A stretch of 64,000 nt of DNA from Paramoeba atlantica (Eukaryota > Discosea). Under the pieces are notes generated by a model. It worked only from the letters and a program-made list of their open reading frames with translations. It was not told the DNA's origin and searched no databases. This document shows, piece by piece, positions 26,401 through 39,760 of this stretch; position 1 is the stretch's first letter, and each line of letters opens with the position of its first letter. The stretch lies in assembly GCA_977017575.1 (NCBI GenBank), contig CDRNVI010000026.1, positions 589,231-653,230 of the forward strand, written 5' to 3'. The position numbers and the translations under genes are program-made.

Positions 26401-28899
26401 AAACAAAGGTCTTCAAAAAAACAAAGGTCTTCAAAAAGTCAAAAGGTCTTCAAAAAAAAAGGTCTTCAAAAAAACAAAGGTCTTCAAAAAAACAAAGGTC
26501 TTCAAAAAAACAAAAGGTCTTCAAAAAAAGAAAGGTCTTCAAAAAAACAAAGGTCTTCAAAAAAACAAAGGTCTTCGAAAAAACAAAGGTCTTCAAAAAA
26601 ACAAAGGTCTTCAAAAAAACAAAGGTCTTCAAAAAAACATAGGTCTTCAAAAAAACAAAGGTCTTCAAAAAAACAAAGGTCTTCAAAAAAACAAAAGGTC
26701 TTCAAAAAAAGAAAGGTCTTCAAAAAAACAAAGGTCTTCAAAAAAACAAAGGTCTTCGAAAAAACAAAGGTCTTCAAAAAAACAAAAGTCTTTAAAAAAA
26801 CAAAGTCTTCAAAAAATCAAAGGTCTTCAAAAAAACAAAGGTCTTCAAAAAAACAAAGGTCTTCAAAAAAACAAAGGTCTTCAAAAAAACAAAGGTCCTC
26901 AAAAAAACAAAGGTCTTCAAAAAAAACAAAGGTCATCAAAAAAACAAAGGTCTTCAAAAAAACAAAGGTCTTCAAAAAAAAAAAGGTCTTCAAAAAAACA
27001 AAGGTCTTCAAAAAAACAAAGGTCTTCAAAAAAACAAAGGTCTTCAAAAACAAAGGTCTTCAAAAAAACAAAGGTCTTCAAAAAAACAAAGGTCTTCAAA
27101 AAAACAAAGGTCTTCAAAAAAACAAAGGTCTTCAAAAAAACAAAGGTCTTCAAAAAAACATAGGTCTTCAAAAAAACAAAGGTCTTCAAAAAAACAAAAG
27201 TCTTCAAAAAAACAAAGGTCTTCAAAAAAACAAAGGTCTTCAAAAACAAAGGTCTTCAAAAAAACAAAGGTCTTCAAAAAAACAAAGGTCTTCAAAAAAA
27301 GAAAGGTCTTCAAAAAAAACAAAGGTCTTCAAAAACAAACGTCTTCAAAAAAACAAAGGTCTTCAAAAAGTCAAAAGGTCTTCAAAAAAAAGGTCTTCAA
27401 AAAAACAAAGGTCTTCAAAAAAACAAAGGTCTTCAAAAAAACAAAAGCTCTTCAAAAAAAGAAAGGTCTTCAAAAAAACAAAGGTCTTCAAAAAAACAAA
27501 GGTCTTCAAAAAAACAAAAGTCTTCAAAAAAACAAAGGTCTTCAAAAAAACAAAGGTCTTCAAAAAAACAAAGGTCTTCAAAAAAAAAAGGTCTTCAAAA
27601 AAAACAAAGGTCTTCAAAAAAACAAAAGTCTTCAAAAAAACAAAGGTCTTCGAAAAAACAAAGGTCTTCAAAAAAACAAAAGTCTTTAGAAAAACAAAGT
27701 CTTCAAAAAATCAAAGGTCTTCAAAAAAACAAAGGTCTTCAAAAAAACAAAGGTCTTCAAAAAAACAAAGGTCTTCAAAAAAACAAAGGTCTTCAAAAAA
27801 ACAAAGGTCTTCAAAAAAAACAAAGGTGATCAAAAAAACAAAGGTCTTCAAAAAAACAAAGGTCTTCAAAAAAAAAAAGGTCTTCAAAAAAACAAAGGTC
27901 TTCAAAAAAACAAAGGTCTTCAAAAAAACAAAGGTCTTCAAAAACAAAGGTCTTCAAAAAAACAAAGGTCTTCAAAAAAACAAAGGTCTTCAAAAAAACA
28001 AAGGTCTTCAAAAAAACAAAGGTCTTCAAAAAAACAAAGGTCTTCAAAAAAACATAGGTCTTCAAAAAAACAAAGGTCTTCAAAAAAACAAAGGTCTTCA
28101 AAAAAACAAAGGTCTTCAAAAAAACAAAGGTCTTCAAAAACAAAGGTCTTCAAAAAAACAAAGGTCTTCAAAAAAACAAAGGTCTTCAAAAAAAGAAAGG
28201 TCTTCAAAAAAAACAAAGGTCTTCAAAAACAAACGTCTTCAAAAAAACAAAGGTCTTCAAAAAAACAAAGGTCTTCAAAAACAAAGGTCTTCAAAAAAAC
28301 AAAGGTCTTCAAAAAAACAAAGGTCTTCAAAAAAAGAAAGGTCTTCAAAAAAAACAAAGGTCTTCAAAAACAAAGGTCTTCAAAAAAACAAAGGTCTTCA
28401 AAAAGTCAAAAGGTCTTCAAAAAAAAAGGTCTTCAAAAAAACAAAGGTCTTCAAAAAAACAAAGGTCTTCAAAAAAACAAAAGGTCTTCAAAAAAAGAAA
28501 GGTCTTCAAAAAAACAAAGGTCTTCAAAAAAACAAAGGTCTTCAAAAAAACAAAGGTCTTCAAAAAAACATAGGTCTTCAAAAAAACAAAGGTCTTCAAA
28601 AAAACAAAGGTCTTCAAAAAAAAAAAGGTCTTCAAAAAAAAAAAGGTCTTCAAAAAAAAAAAGGTCTTCAAAAAAAACAAAGGTCTTCAAAAAAACAAAA
28701 GTCTTCAAAAAAACAAAGTCTTCAAAAAATCAAAGGTCTTCAAAAAAACAAAGGTCTTCAAAAAAACAAAGGTCTTCAAAAAAACAAAGGTCTTCAAAAA
28801 AACAAAGGTCTTCAAAAAAAAACAAAGGTCTTCAAAAAAACAAAGGTCTTCAAAAAAACAAAGGTCTTCAAAAAAACAAAGGTCTTCAAAAAAACAAAG

Positions 28900-30400
28900 G
28901 TCTTCAAAAAAACAAAGGTCTTCAAAAAAACAAAGGTCTTCAAAAACAAAGGTCTTCAAAAAAACAAAGGTCTTCAAAAAAACAAAGGTCTTCAAAAAAA
29001 GAAAGGTCTTCAAAAAAAACAAAGGTCTTCAAAAAAAAGGTCTTCAAAAAAACAAAGGTCTTCAAAAAAACAAAGGTCTTCAAAAAAACAAAGGTCTTCA
29101 AAAAAACAAAGGTCTTCAAAAAAACAAAGGTCTTCAAAAAAACAAAAGGTCTTCAAAAAAAGAAAGGTCTTCAAAAAAACAAAGGTCTTCAAAAAAGCAA
29201 AGGTCTTCGAAAAAACAAAGGTCTTCAAAAAAACAAAGGTCTTCAAAAAAACAAAGGTCTTCAAAAAAACAAAGGTCTTCAAAAAAACATAGGTCTTCAA
29301 AAAAACAAAGGTCTTCAAAAAAACAAAGGTCTTCAAAAAAACAAAAGTCTTCAAAAAAACAAAGGTCTTCAAAAAAACAAAGGTCTTCAAAAAAAAAAAG
29401 GTCTTCAAAAAAAACAAAGGTCTTCAAAAAAACAAAAGTCTTCAAAAAAACAAAGTCTTCAAAAAATCAAAGGTCTTCAAAAAAACAAAGGTCTTCAAAA
29501 AAACAAAGGTCTTCAAAAAAACAAAGGTCTTCAAAAAAACAAAGGTCTTCAAAAAAACAAAGGTCTTCAAAAAAACAAAGGTCTTCAAAAAAAGAAAGGT
29601 CTTCAAAAAAAACAAAGGTCTTCAAAAAAAAGGTCTTCAAAAAAACAAAGGTCTTCAAAAAAACAAAGGTCTTCAAAAAAAAACAAAGGTCTTCAAAAAA
29701 ACAAAGGTCTTCAAAAAAAAACAAAGGTCTTCAAAAAAACAAAGGTCTTCAAAAAAACAAAGGTCTTCAAAAAAACAAAGGTCTTCAAAAAAACAAAGGT
29801 CTTCAAAAAAACAAAGGTCTTCAAAAAAACAAAGGTCTTCAAAAACAAAGGTCTTCAAAAAAACAAAGGTCTTCAAAAAAACAAAGGTCTTCAAAAAAAG
29901 AAAGGTCTTCAAAAAAAACAAAGGTCTTCAAAAAAAAGGTCTTCAAAAAAACAAAGGTCTTCAAAAAAACAAAGGTCTTCAAAAAAACAAAGGTCTTCAA
30001 AAAAACAAAGGTCTTCAAAAAAACAAAGGTCTTCAAAAAAACAAAAGGTCTTCAAAAAAAGAAAGGTCTTCAAAAAAACAAAGGTCTTCAAAAAAGCAAA
30101 GGTCTTCGAAAAAACAAAGGTCTTCAAAAAAACAAAGGTCTTCAAAAAAACAAAGGTCTTCAAAAAAACAAAGGTCTTCAAAAAAACATAGGTCTTCAAA
30201 AAAACAAAGGTCTTCAAAAAAACAAAGGTCTTCAAAAAAACAAAAGTCTTCAAAAAAACAAAGGTCTTCAAAAAAACAAAGGTCTTCAAAAAAAAAAAGG
30301 TCTTCAAAAAAAACAAAGGTCTTCAAAAAAACAAAAGTCTTCAAAAAAACAAAGTCTTCAAAAAATCAAAGGTCTTCAAAAAAACAAAGGTCTTCAAAAA
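28900..30400 (+). repeat. Higher-order repeat pair, offset 899 bp
   Basis: The variant order at 28.94-29.45 kb is repeated 899 bp downstream (28940/29839, 29010/29909, 29134/30033). Both copies carry the diagnostic AAAAAAGCAAAGG variant and a short AAAAAAAAGG monomer. Confidence 0.75.
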
Positions 30401-31189
30401 AACAAAAGTCTTCAAAAAAACAAAGGTCTTCAAAAAAACAAAGGTCTTCAAAAAAACAAAGGTCTTCAAAAAAACAAAGGTCTTCAAAAAAAGAAAGGTC
30501 TTCAAAAAAAACAAAGGTCTTCAAAAAAAAGGTCTTCAAAAAAACAAAGGTCTTCAAAAAAACAAAGGTCTTCAAAAAAACAAAAGGTCTTCAAAAAAAC
30601 AAAGGTCTTCAAAAAAACAAAGGTCTTCAAAAAAACAAAGGTCTTCAAAAAAACAAAGGTCTTCAAAAACAAAGGTCTTCAAAAAAACAAAGGTCTTCAA
30701 AAAAACAAAGGTCTTCAAAAAAAGAAAGGTCTTCAAAAAAAACAAAGGTCTTCAAAAAAAAGGTCTTCAAAAAAACAAAGGTCTTCAAAAAAACAAAGGT
30801 CTTCAAAAAAACAAAGGTCTTCAAAAAAACAAAGGTCTTCAAAAAAAAAAAGGTCTTCAAAAAAACAAAGGTCTTCAAAAAAACAAAGTTCTTCAAAAAA
30901 AACAAAGGTCTTCAAAAAAACAAAGGTCTTCAAAAAAACAAAGGTCTTCAAAAAAAAACAAAGGTCTTCAAAAAAACAAAGGTCTTCAAAAAAAACAAAG
31001 GTCTTCAAAAAAAACAAAGGTCTTCAAAAAAACATAGGTCTTCAAAAAAACAAAGGTCTTCAAAAAAAACAAAGTTCTTCAAAAAAAACAAAGGTCTTCA
31101 AAAAAACAAAGGTCTTCAAAAAAACAAAGGTCTTCAAAAAAAACAAAGGTCTTCAAAAAAACAAAGGTCTTCAAAAAAAACAAAGGTCT

Positions 31190-33500
31190 TCAAAAAAAAC
31201 AAAGGTCTTCAAAAAAACATAGGTCTTCAAAAAAACAAAGGTCTTCAAAAAAACAAAGGTCTTCAAAAAAACAAAGGTCTTCAAAAAAACAAAGGTCTTC
31301 AAAAACAAAGGTCTTCAAAAAAACAAAGGTCTTCAAAAAAACAAAGATCTTCAAAAAAAGAAAGGTCTTCAAAAAAAACAAAGGTCTTCAAAAAAACAAA
31401 GGTCTTCAAAAAAACAAAGGTCTTCAAAAAAACAAAGGTCTTCAAAAAAACAAAGGTCTTCAAAAAAACAAAAGGTCTTCAAAAAAAGAAAGGTCTTCAA
31501 AAAAACAAAGGTCTTCAAAAAAACAAAGGTCTTCGAAAAAACAAAGGTCTTCAAAAAAACAAAGGTCTTCAAAAAAACAAAGGTCTTCAAAAAAACAAAG
31601 GTCTTCAAAAAAACAAAAGGTCTTCAAAAAAAGAAAGGTCTTCAAAAAAACAAAGGTCTTCAAAAAAACAAAGGTCTTCGAAAAAACAAAGGTCTTCAAA
31701 AAAACAAAGGTCTTCAAAAAAAAAAAGGTCTTCAAAAAAAACAAAGGTCTTCAAAAAAACAAAAGTCTTTAAAAAAACAAAGTCTTCAAAAAATCAAAGG
31801 TCTTCAAAAAAACAAAGGTCTTCAAAAAAACAAAGGTCTTCAAAAAAACAAAGGTCTTCAAAAAAACAAAGGTCTTCAAAAAAACATAGGTCTTCAAAAA
31901 AACAAAGGTCTTCAAAAAAACAAAGGTCTTCAAAAAAAAAAAGGTCTTCAAAAAAAAAGGGTCTTCAAAAAAAACAAAGGTCTTCAAAAAAACAAAAGTC
32001 TTCAAAAAAACAAAGTCTTCAAAAAATCAAAGGTCTTCAAAAAAACAAAGGTCTTCAAAAAAACAAAGGTCTTCAAAAAAACAAAGGTCTTCAAAAAAAC
32101 AAAGGTCTTCAAAAAAATAAAGGTCTTCAAAAAAACAAAGGTCTTCAAAAAAACAAAGGTCTTCAAAAAAACATAGGTCTTCAAAAAAACAAAGGTCTTC
32201 AAAAAAACAAAGGTCTTCAAAAAAACAAAGGTCTTCAAAAAAAAAAAGGTCTTCAAAAAAACAAAGGTCTTCAAAAAAACAAAGTTCTTCAAAAAAAACA
32301 AAGGTCTTCAAAAAAACAAAGGTCTTCAAAAAAACAAAGGTCTTCAAAAAAAAACAAAGGTCTTCAAAAAAACAAAGGTCTTCAAAAAAAACAAAGGTCT
32401 TCAAAAAAAACAAAGGTCTTCAAAAAAACATAGGTCTTCAAAAAAACAAAGGTCTTCAAAAAAAACAAAGTTCTTCAAAAAAAACAAAGGTCTTCAAAAA
32501 AACAAAGGTCTTCAAAAAAACAAAGGTCTTCAAAAAAAACAAAGGTCTTCAAAAAAACAAAGGTCTTCAAAAAAAACAAAGGTCTTCAAAAAAAACAAAG
32601 GTCTTCAAAAAAACATAGGTCTTCAAAAAAACAAAGGTCTTCAAAAAAACAAAGGTCTTCAAAAAAACAAAGGTCTTCAAAAAAACAAAGGTCTTCAAAA
32701 ACAAAGGTCTTCAAAAAAACAAAGGTCTTCAAAAAAACAAAGATCTTCAAAAAAAGAAAGGTCTTCAAAAAAAACAAAGGTCTTCAAAAAAACAAAGGTC
32801 TTCAAAAAAACAAAGGTCTTCAAAAAAACAAAGGTCTTCAAAAAAACAAAGGTCTTCAAAAAAACAAAAGGTCTTCAAAAAAAGAAAGGTCTTCAAAAAA
32901 ACAAAGGTCTTCAAAAAAACAAAGGTCTTCGAAAAAACAAAGGTCTTCAAAAAAACAAAGGTCTTCAAAAAAACAAAGATCTTCAAAAAAAGAAAGGTCT
33001 TCAAAAAAAACAAAGGTCTTCAAAAAAACAAAGGTCTTCAAAAAAACAAAGGTCTTCAAAAAAACAAAGGTCTTCAAAAAAACAAAGGTCTTCAAAAAAA
33101 CAAAAGGTCTTCAAAAAAAGAAAGGTCTTCAAAAAAACAAAGGTCTTCAAAAAAACAAAGGTCTTCGAAAAAACAAAGGTCTTCAAAAAAACAAAGGTCT
33201 TCAAAAAAAAAAAGGTCTTCAAAAAAAACAAAGGTCTTCAAAAAAACAAAAGTCTTTAAAAAAACAAAGTCTTCAAAAAATCAAAGGTCTTCAAAAAAAC
33301 AAAGGTCTTCAAAAAAACAAAGGTCTTCAAAAAAACAAAGGTCTTCAAAAAAACAAAGGTCTTCAAAAAAACATAGGTCTTCAAAAAAACAAAGGTCTTC
33401 AAAAAAACAAAGGTCTTCAAAAAAAAAAAGGTCTTCAAAAAAAAAGGGTCTTCAAAAAAAACAAAGGTCTTCAAAAAAACAAAAGTCTTCAAAAAAACAA
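31190..33500 (+). repeat. Higher-order repeat pair of about 1.4-1.5 kb
   Basis: Landmarks recur with an offset of 1396 bp (31190/32586 and 31369/32765) and then 1487 bp (31769/33256), which implies about five extra monomers in the second copy. Both copies contain the AAAGATCTTC variant. Confidence 0.65.
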
Positions 33501-34059
33501 AGTCTTCAAAAAATCAAAGGTCTTCAAAAAAACAAAGGTCTTCAAAAAAACAAAGGTCTTCAAAAAAACAAAGGTCTTCAAAAAAACAAAGGTCTTCAAA
33601 AAAACATAGGTCTTCAAAAAAACAAAGGTCATCAAAAAAACAAAGGTCTTCAAAAAAACAAAGGTCTTCAAAAAAAAAAAAGGTCTTCAAAAAAACAAAG
33701 GTCTTCAAAAAAACAAAGGTCTTCAAAAAAACAAAGGTCTTCAAAAAAAACAAAGTTCTTCAAAAAAAACAAAGGTCTTCAAAAAAACAAAGGTCTTCAA
33801 AAAAACAAAGGTCTTCAAAAAAAAACAAAGGTCTTCAAAAAAACAAAGGTCTTCAAAAAAAAACAAAGGTCTTCAAAAAAACAAAGGTCTTCAAAAAAAC
33901 AAAGGTCTTCAAAAAAACAAAGGTCTTCAAAAAAACAAAGGTCTTCAAAAAAACAAAGGTCTTCAAAAAAACAAAGGTCTTCAAAAACAAAGGTCTTCAA
34001 AAAAACAAAGGTCTTCAAAAAAACAAAGGTCTTCAAAAAAAGAAAGGTCTTCAAAAAAA

Positions 34060-37000
34060 ACAAAGGTCTTCAAAAAAACAAAGGTCTTCAAAAAAAACAA
34101 AGTTCTTCAAAAAAAACAAAGGTCTTCAAAAAAACAAAGGTCTTCAAAAAAACATAGGTCTTCAAAAAAACAAAGGTCATCAAAAAAACAAAGGTCTTCA
34201 AAAAAACAAAGGTCTTCAAAAAAAAAAAAGGTCTTCAAAAAAACAAAGGTCTTCAAAAAAAGAAAGGTCTTCAAAAAAAACAAAGGTCTTCAAAAAAACA
34301 AAGGTCTTCAAAAACAAAGGTCTTCAAAAAAACAAAGGTCTTCAAAAAAACAAAGGTCTTCAAAAAAACAAAGGTCTTCAAAAAAACAAAGGTCTTCAAA
34401 AAAACAAAGGTCTTCAAAAAAACAAAGGTCTTCAAAAAAAAAAAAGGTCTTCAAAAAAACAAAGGTCTTCAAAAAAACAAAGGTCTTCAAAAAAACAAAG
34501 GTCTTCAAAAAAAACAAAGTTCTTCAAAAAAAACAAAGGTCTTCAAAAAAACAAAGGTCTTCAAAAAAACAAAGGTCTTCAAAAAAAAACAAAGGTCTTC
34601 AAAAAAACAAAGGTCTTCAAAAAAAAACAAAGGTCTTCAAAAAAACAAAGGTCTTCAAAAAAACAAAGGTCTTCAAAAAAACAAAGGTCTTCAAAAAAAC
34701 AAAGGTCTTCAAAAAAACAAAGGTCTTCAAAAAAACAAAGGTCTTCAAAAACAAAGGTCTTCAAAAAAACAAAGGTCTTCAAAAAAACAAAGGTCTTCAA
34801 AAAAAGAAAGGTCTTCAAAAAAAACAAAGGTCTTCAAAAAAACAAAGGTCTTCAAAAAAAACAAAGTTCTTCAAAAAAAACAAAGGTCTTCAAAAAAACA
34901 AAGGTCTTCAAAAAAACATAGGTCTTCAAAAAAACAAAGGTCATCAAAAAAACAAAGGTCTTCAAAAAAACAAAGGTCTTCAAAAAAAAAAAAGGTCTTC
35001 AAAAAAACAAAGGTCTTCAAAAAAAGAAAGGTCTTCAAAAAAAACAAAGGTCTTCAAAAAAACAAAGGTCTTCAAAAACAAAGGTCTTCAAAAAAACAAA
35101 GGTCTTCAAAAAAACAAAGTCTTCAAAAAAACAAAGGTCTTCAAAAAAACAAAGGTCTTCAAAAAAACAAAGGTCTTCAAAAAAACAAAGGTCTTCAAAA
35201 AAACAAAAGGTCTTCAAAAAAAGAAAGGTCTTCAAAAAAACAAAGGTCTTCAAAAAAACAAAGGTCTTCGAAAAAACAAAGGTCTTCAAAAAAACAAAGG
35301 TCTTCAAAAAAACAAAGGTCTTCAAAAAAACAAAGGTCTTCAAAAAAACATAGGTCTTCAAAAAAACAAAGGTCTTCAAAAAAACAAAGGTCTTCAAAAA
35401 AACAAAAGTCTTCAAAAAAACAAAGGTCTTCAAAAAAACAAAGGTCTTCAAAAAAACAAAGGTCTTCAAAAAAAAAAAGGTCTTCAAAAAAAACAAAGGT
35501 CTTCAAAAAAACAAAAGTCTTCAAAAAAACAAAGTCTTCAAAAAATCAAAGGTCTTCAAAAAAACAAAGGTCTTCAAAAAGACAAAGGTCTTCAAAAAAA
35601 CAAAGGTCTTCAAAAAAACAGAGGTCTTCAAAAAAACAAAGGTCTTCAAAAAAACAAAGGTCTTCAAAAAAACAAAGGTCTTCAAAAAAACATAGGTCTT
35701 CAAAAAAACAAAGGTCATCAAAAAAACAAAGGTCTTCAAAAAAACAAAGGTCTTCAAAAAAAAAAAAGGTCTTCAAAAAAACAAAGGTCTTCAAAAAAAC
35801 AAAGGTCTTCAAAAAAACAAAGGTCTTCAAAAAAACAAAGGTCTTCAAAAAAAACAAAGTTCTTCAAAAAAAACAAAGGTCTTCAAAAAAACAAAGGTCT
35901 TCAAAAAAACAAAGGTCTTCAAAAAAAAACAAAGGTCTTCAAAAAAACAAAGGTCTTCAAAAAAAACAAAGGTCTTCAAAAAAACAAAGGTCTTCAAAAA
36001 AACAAAGGTCTTCAAAAAAACAAAGGTCTTCAAAAAAACAAAGGTCTTCAAAAAAACAAAGGTCTTCAAAAACAAAGGTCTTCAAAAAAACAAAGGTCTT
36101 CAAAAAAACAAAGGTCTTCAAAAAAAGAAAGGTCTTCAAAAAAAACAAAGGTCTTCAAAAAAAAGGTCTTCAAAAAAACAAAGGTCTTCAAAAAAACAAA
36201 GGTCTTCAAAAAAACAAAGGTCTTCAAAAAAACAAAGGTCTTCAAAAAAAAAAAGGTCTTCAAAAAAACAAAGGTCTTCAAAAAAACAAAGTTCTTCAAA
36301 AAAAACAAAGGTCTTCAAAAAAACAAAGGTCTTCAAAAAAACAAAGGTCTTCAAAAAAAAACAAAGGTCTTCAAAAAAACAAAGGTCTTCAAAAAAAACA
36401 AAGGTCTTCAAAAAAAACAAAGGTCTTCAAAAAAACATAGGTCTTCAAAAAAACAAAGGTCTTCAAAAAAAACAAAGTTCTTCAAAAAAAACAAAGGTCT
36501 TCAAAAAAACAAAGGTCTTCAAAAAAACAAAGGTCTTCAAAAAAAAACAAAGGTCTTCAAAAAAACAAAGGTCTTCAAAAAAAACAAAGGTCTTCAAAAA
36601 AAACAAAGGTCTTCAAAAAAACATAGGTCTTCAAAAAAACAAAGGTCTTCAAAAAAACAAAGGTCTTCAAAAAAACAAAGGTCTTCAAAAAAACAAAGGT
36701 CTTCAAAAACAAAGGTCTTCAAAAAAACAAAGGTCTTCAAAAAAACAAAGATCTTCAAAAAAAGAAAGGTCTTCAAAAAAAACAAAGGTCTTCAAAAAAA
36801 CAAAGGTCTTCAAAAAGTCAAAAGGTCTTCAAAAAAAAAGGTCTTCAAAAAAACAAAGGTCTTCAAAAAAACAAAGGTCTTCAAAAAAACAAAGGTCTTC
36901 AAAAAAACAAAGGTCTTCAAAAAAACAAAGGTCTTCAAAAAAACAAAGGTCTTCAAAAACAAAGGTCTTCAAAAAAACAAAGGTCTTCAAAAAAACAAAG

Positions 37001-39760
37001 GTCTTCAAAAAAAGAAAGGTCTTCAAAAAAAACAAAGGTCTTCAAAAAAACAAAGGTCTTCAAAAAAAACAAAGTTCTTCAAAAAAAACAAAGGTCTTCA
37101 AAAAAACAAAGGTCTTCAAAAAAACATAGGTCTTCAAAAAAACAAAGGTCATCAAAAAAACAAAGGTCTTCAAAAAAACAAAGGTCTTCAAAAAAAAAAA
37201 AGGTCTTCAAAAAAACAAAGGTCTTCAAAAAAAGAAAGGTCTTCAAAAAAAACAAAGGTCTTCAAAAAAACAAAGGTCTTCAAAAACAAAGGTCTTCAAA
37301 AAAACAAAGGTCTTCAAAAAAACAAAGGTCTTCAAAAAAACAAAGGTCTTCAAAAAAACAAAGGTCTTCAAAAAAACAAAGGTCTTCAAAAAAACAAAGG
37401 TCTTCAAAAAAAAAAAAGGTCTTCAAAAAAACAAAGGTCTTCAAAAAAACAAAGGTCTTCAAAAAAACAAAGGTCTTCAAAAAAAACAAAGTTCTTCAAA
37501 AAAAACAAAGGTCTTCAAAAAAACAAAGGTCTTCAAAAAAACAAAGGTCTTCAAAAAAAAACAAAGGTCTTCAAAAAAACAAAGGTCTTCAAAAAAAAAC
37601 AAAGGTCTTCAAAAAAACAAAGGTCTTCAAAAAAACAAAGGTCTTCAAAAAAACAAAGGTCTTCAAAAAAACAAAGGTCTTCAAAAAAACAAAGGTCTTC
37701 AAAAAAACAAAGGTCTTCAAAAACAAAGGTCTTCAAAAAAACAAAGGTCTTCAAAAAAACAAAGGTCTTCAAAAAAAGAAAGGTCTTCAAAAAAAACAAA
37801 GGTCTTCAAAAAAACAAAGGTCTTCAAAAAAAACAAAGTTCTTCAAAAAAAACAAAGGTCTTCAAAAAAACAAAGGTCTTCAAAAAAACATAGGTCTTCA
37901 AAAAAACAAAGGTCATCAAAAAAACAAAGGTCTTCAAAAAAACAAAGGTCTTCAAAAAAAAAAAAGGTCTTCAAAAAAACAAAGGTCTTCAAAAAAAGAA
38001 AGGTCTTCAAAAAAAACAAAGGTCTTCAAAAAAACAAAGGTCTTCAAAAACAAAGGTCTTCAAAAAAACAAAGGTCTTCAAAAAAACAAAGGTCTTCAAA
38101 AAAACAAAGGTCTTCAAAAAAACAAAGGTCTTCAAAAAAACAAAGGTCTTCAAAAAAACAAAGGTCTTCAAAAAAACAAAAGGTCTTCAAAAAAAGAAAG
38201 GTCTTCAAAAAAACAAAGGTCTTCAAAAAAACAAAGGTCTTCGAAAAAACAAAGGTCTTCAAAAAAACAAAGGTCTTCAAAAAAACAAAGGTCTTCAAAA
38301 AAACAAAGGTCTTCAAAAAAACATAGGTCTTCAAAAAAACAAAGGTCTTCAAAAAAACAAAGGTCTTCAAAAAAACAAAAGTCTTCAAAAAAACAAAGGT
38401 CTTCAAAAAAACAAAGGTCTTCAAAAAAACAAAGGTCTTCAAAAAAAAAAAGGTCTTCAAAAAAAACAAAGGTCTTCAAAAAAACAAAAGTCTTCAAAAA
38501 AACAAAGTCTTCAAAAAATCAAAGGTCTTCAAAAAAACAAAGGTCTTCAAAAAGACAAAGGTCTTCAAAAAAACAAAGGTCTTCAAAAAAACAGAGGTCT
38601 TCAAAAAAACAAAGGTCTTCAAAAAAACAAAGGTCTTCAAAAAAACAAAGGTCTTCAAAAAAACATAGGTCTTCAAAAAAACAAAGGTCATCAAAAAAAC
38701 AAAGGTCTTCAAAAAAACAAAGGTCTTCAAAAAAAAAAAAGGTCTTCAAAAAAACAAAGGTCTTCAAAAAAACAAAGGTCTTCAAAAAAACAAAGGTCTT
38801 CAAAAAAACAAAGGTCTTCAAAAAAAACAAAGTTCTTCAAAAAAAACAAAGGTCTTCAAAAAAACAAAGGTCTTCAAAAAAACAAAGGTCTTCAAAAAAA
38901 AACAAAGGTCTTCAAAAAAACAAAGGTCTTCAAAAAAAAACAAAGGTCTTCAAAAAAACAAAGGTCTTCAAAAAAACAAAGGTCTTCAAAAAAACAAAGG
39001 TCTTCAAAAAAACAAAGGTCTTCAAAAAAACAAAGGTCTTCAAAAACAAAGGTCTTCAAAAAAACAAAGGTCTTCAAAAAAACAAAGGTCTTCAAAAAAA
39101 GAAAGGTCTTCAAAAAAAACAAAGGTCTTCAAAAAAAAGGTCTTCAAAAAAACAAAGGTCTTCAAAAAAACAAAGGTCTTCAAAAAAACAAAGGTCTTCA
39201 AAAAAACAAAGGTCTTCAAAAAAAAAAAGGTCTTCAAAAAAACAAAGGTCTTCAAAAAAACAAAGTTCTTCAAAAAAAACAAAGGTCTTCAAAAAAACAA
39301 AGGTCTTCAAAAAAACAAAGGTCTTCAAAAAAAAACAAAGGTCTTCAAAAAAACAAAGGTCTTCAAAAAAAACAAAGGTCTTCAAAAAAAACAAAGGTCT
39401 TCAAAAAAACATAGGTCTTCAAAAAAACAAAGGTCTTCAAAAAAAACAAAGTTCTTCAAAAAAAACAAAGGTCTTCAAAAAAACAAAGGTCTTCAAAAAA
39501 ACAAAGGTCTTCAAAAAAAAACAAAGGTCTTCAAAAAAACAAAGGTCTTCAAAAAAAACAAAGGTCTTCAAAAAAAACAAAGGTCTTCAAAAAAACATAG
39601 GTCTTCAAAAAAACAAAGGTCTTCAAAAAAACAAAGGTCTTCAAAAAAACAAAGGTCTTCAAAAAAACAAAGGTCTTCAAAAACAAAGGTCTTCAAAAAA
39701 ACAAAGGTCTTCAAAAAAACAAAGATCTTCAAAAAAAGAAAGGTCTTCAAAAAAAACAAA
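34060..39760 (+). repeat. Higher-order repeat pair, offset about 2973 bp
   Basis: The block at about 34.3-36.8 kb recurs at 37.3-39.8 kb. The offset is 2972-2974 bp at 34308/37280, 35195/38168, 35521/38494, 36066/39040 and 36594/39568. The near-constant offset shows a young tandem duplication. Confidence 0.8.

Noticed and set aside
16958-29292. Long plus-strand open frames (422, 1165 and 488 codons) rich in KNKGLQ, QRSSKK and KVFKKT
   Set aside because: They are by-products of an 18-bp monomer that has no stop in five of six frames. The frame switches whenever a monomer is 16, 17, 19 or 20 bp, and the higher-order structure ignores codon phase.
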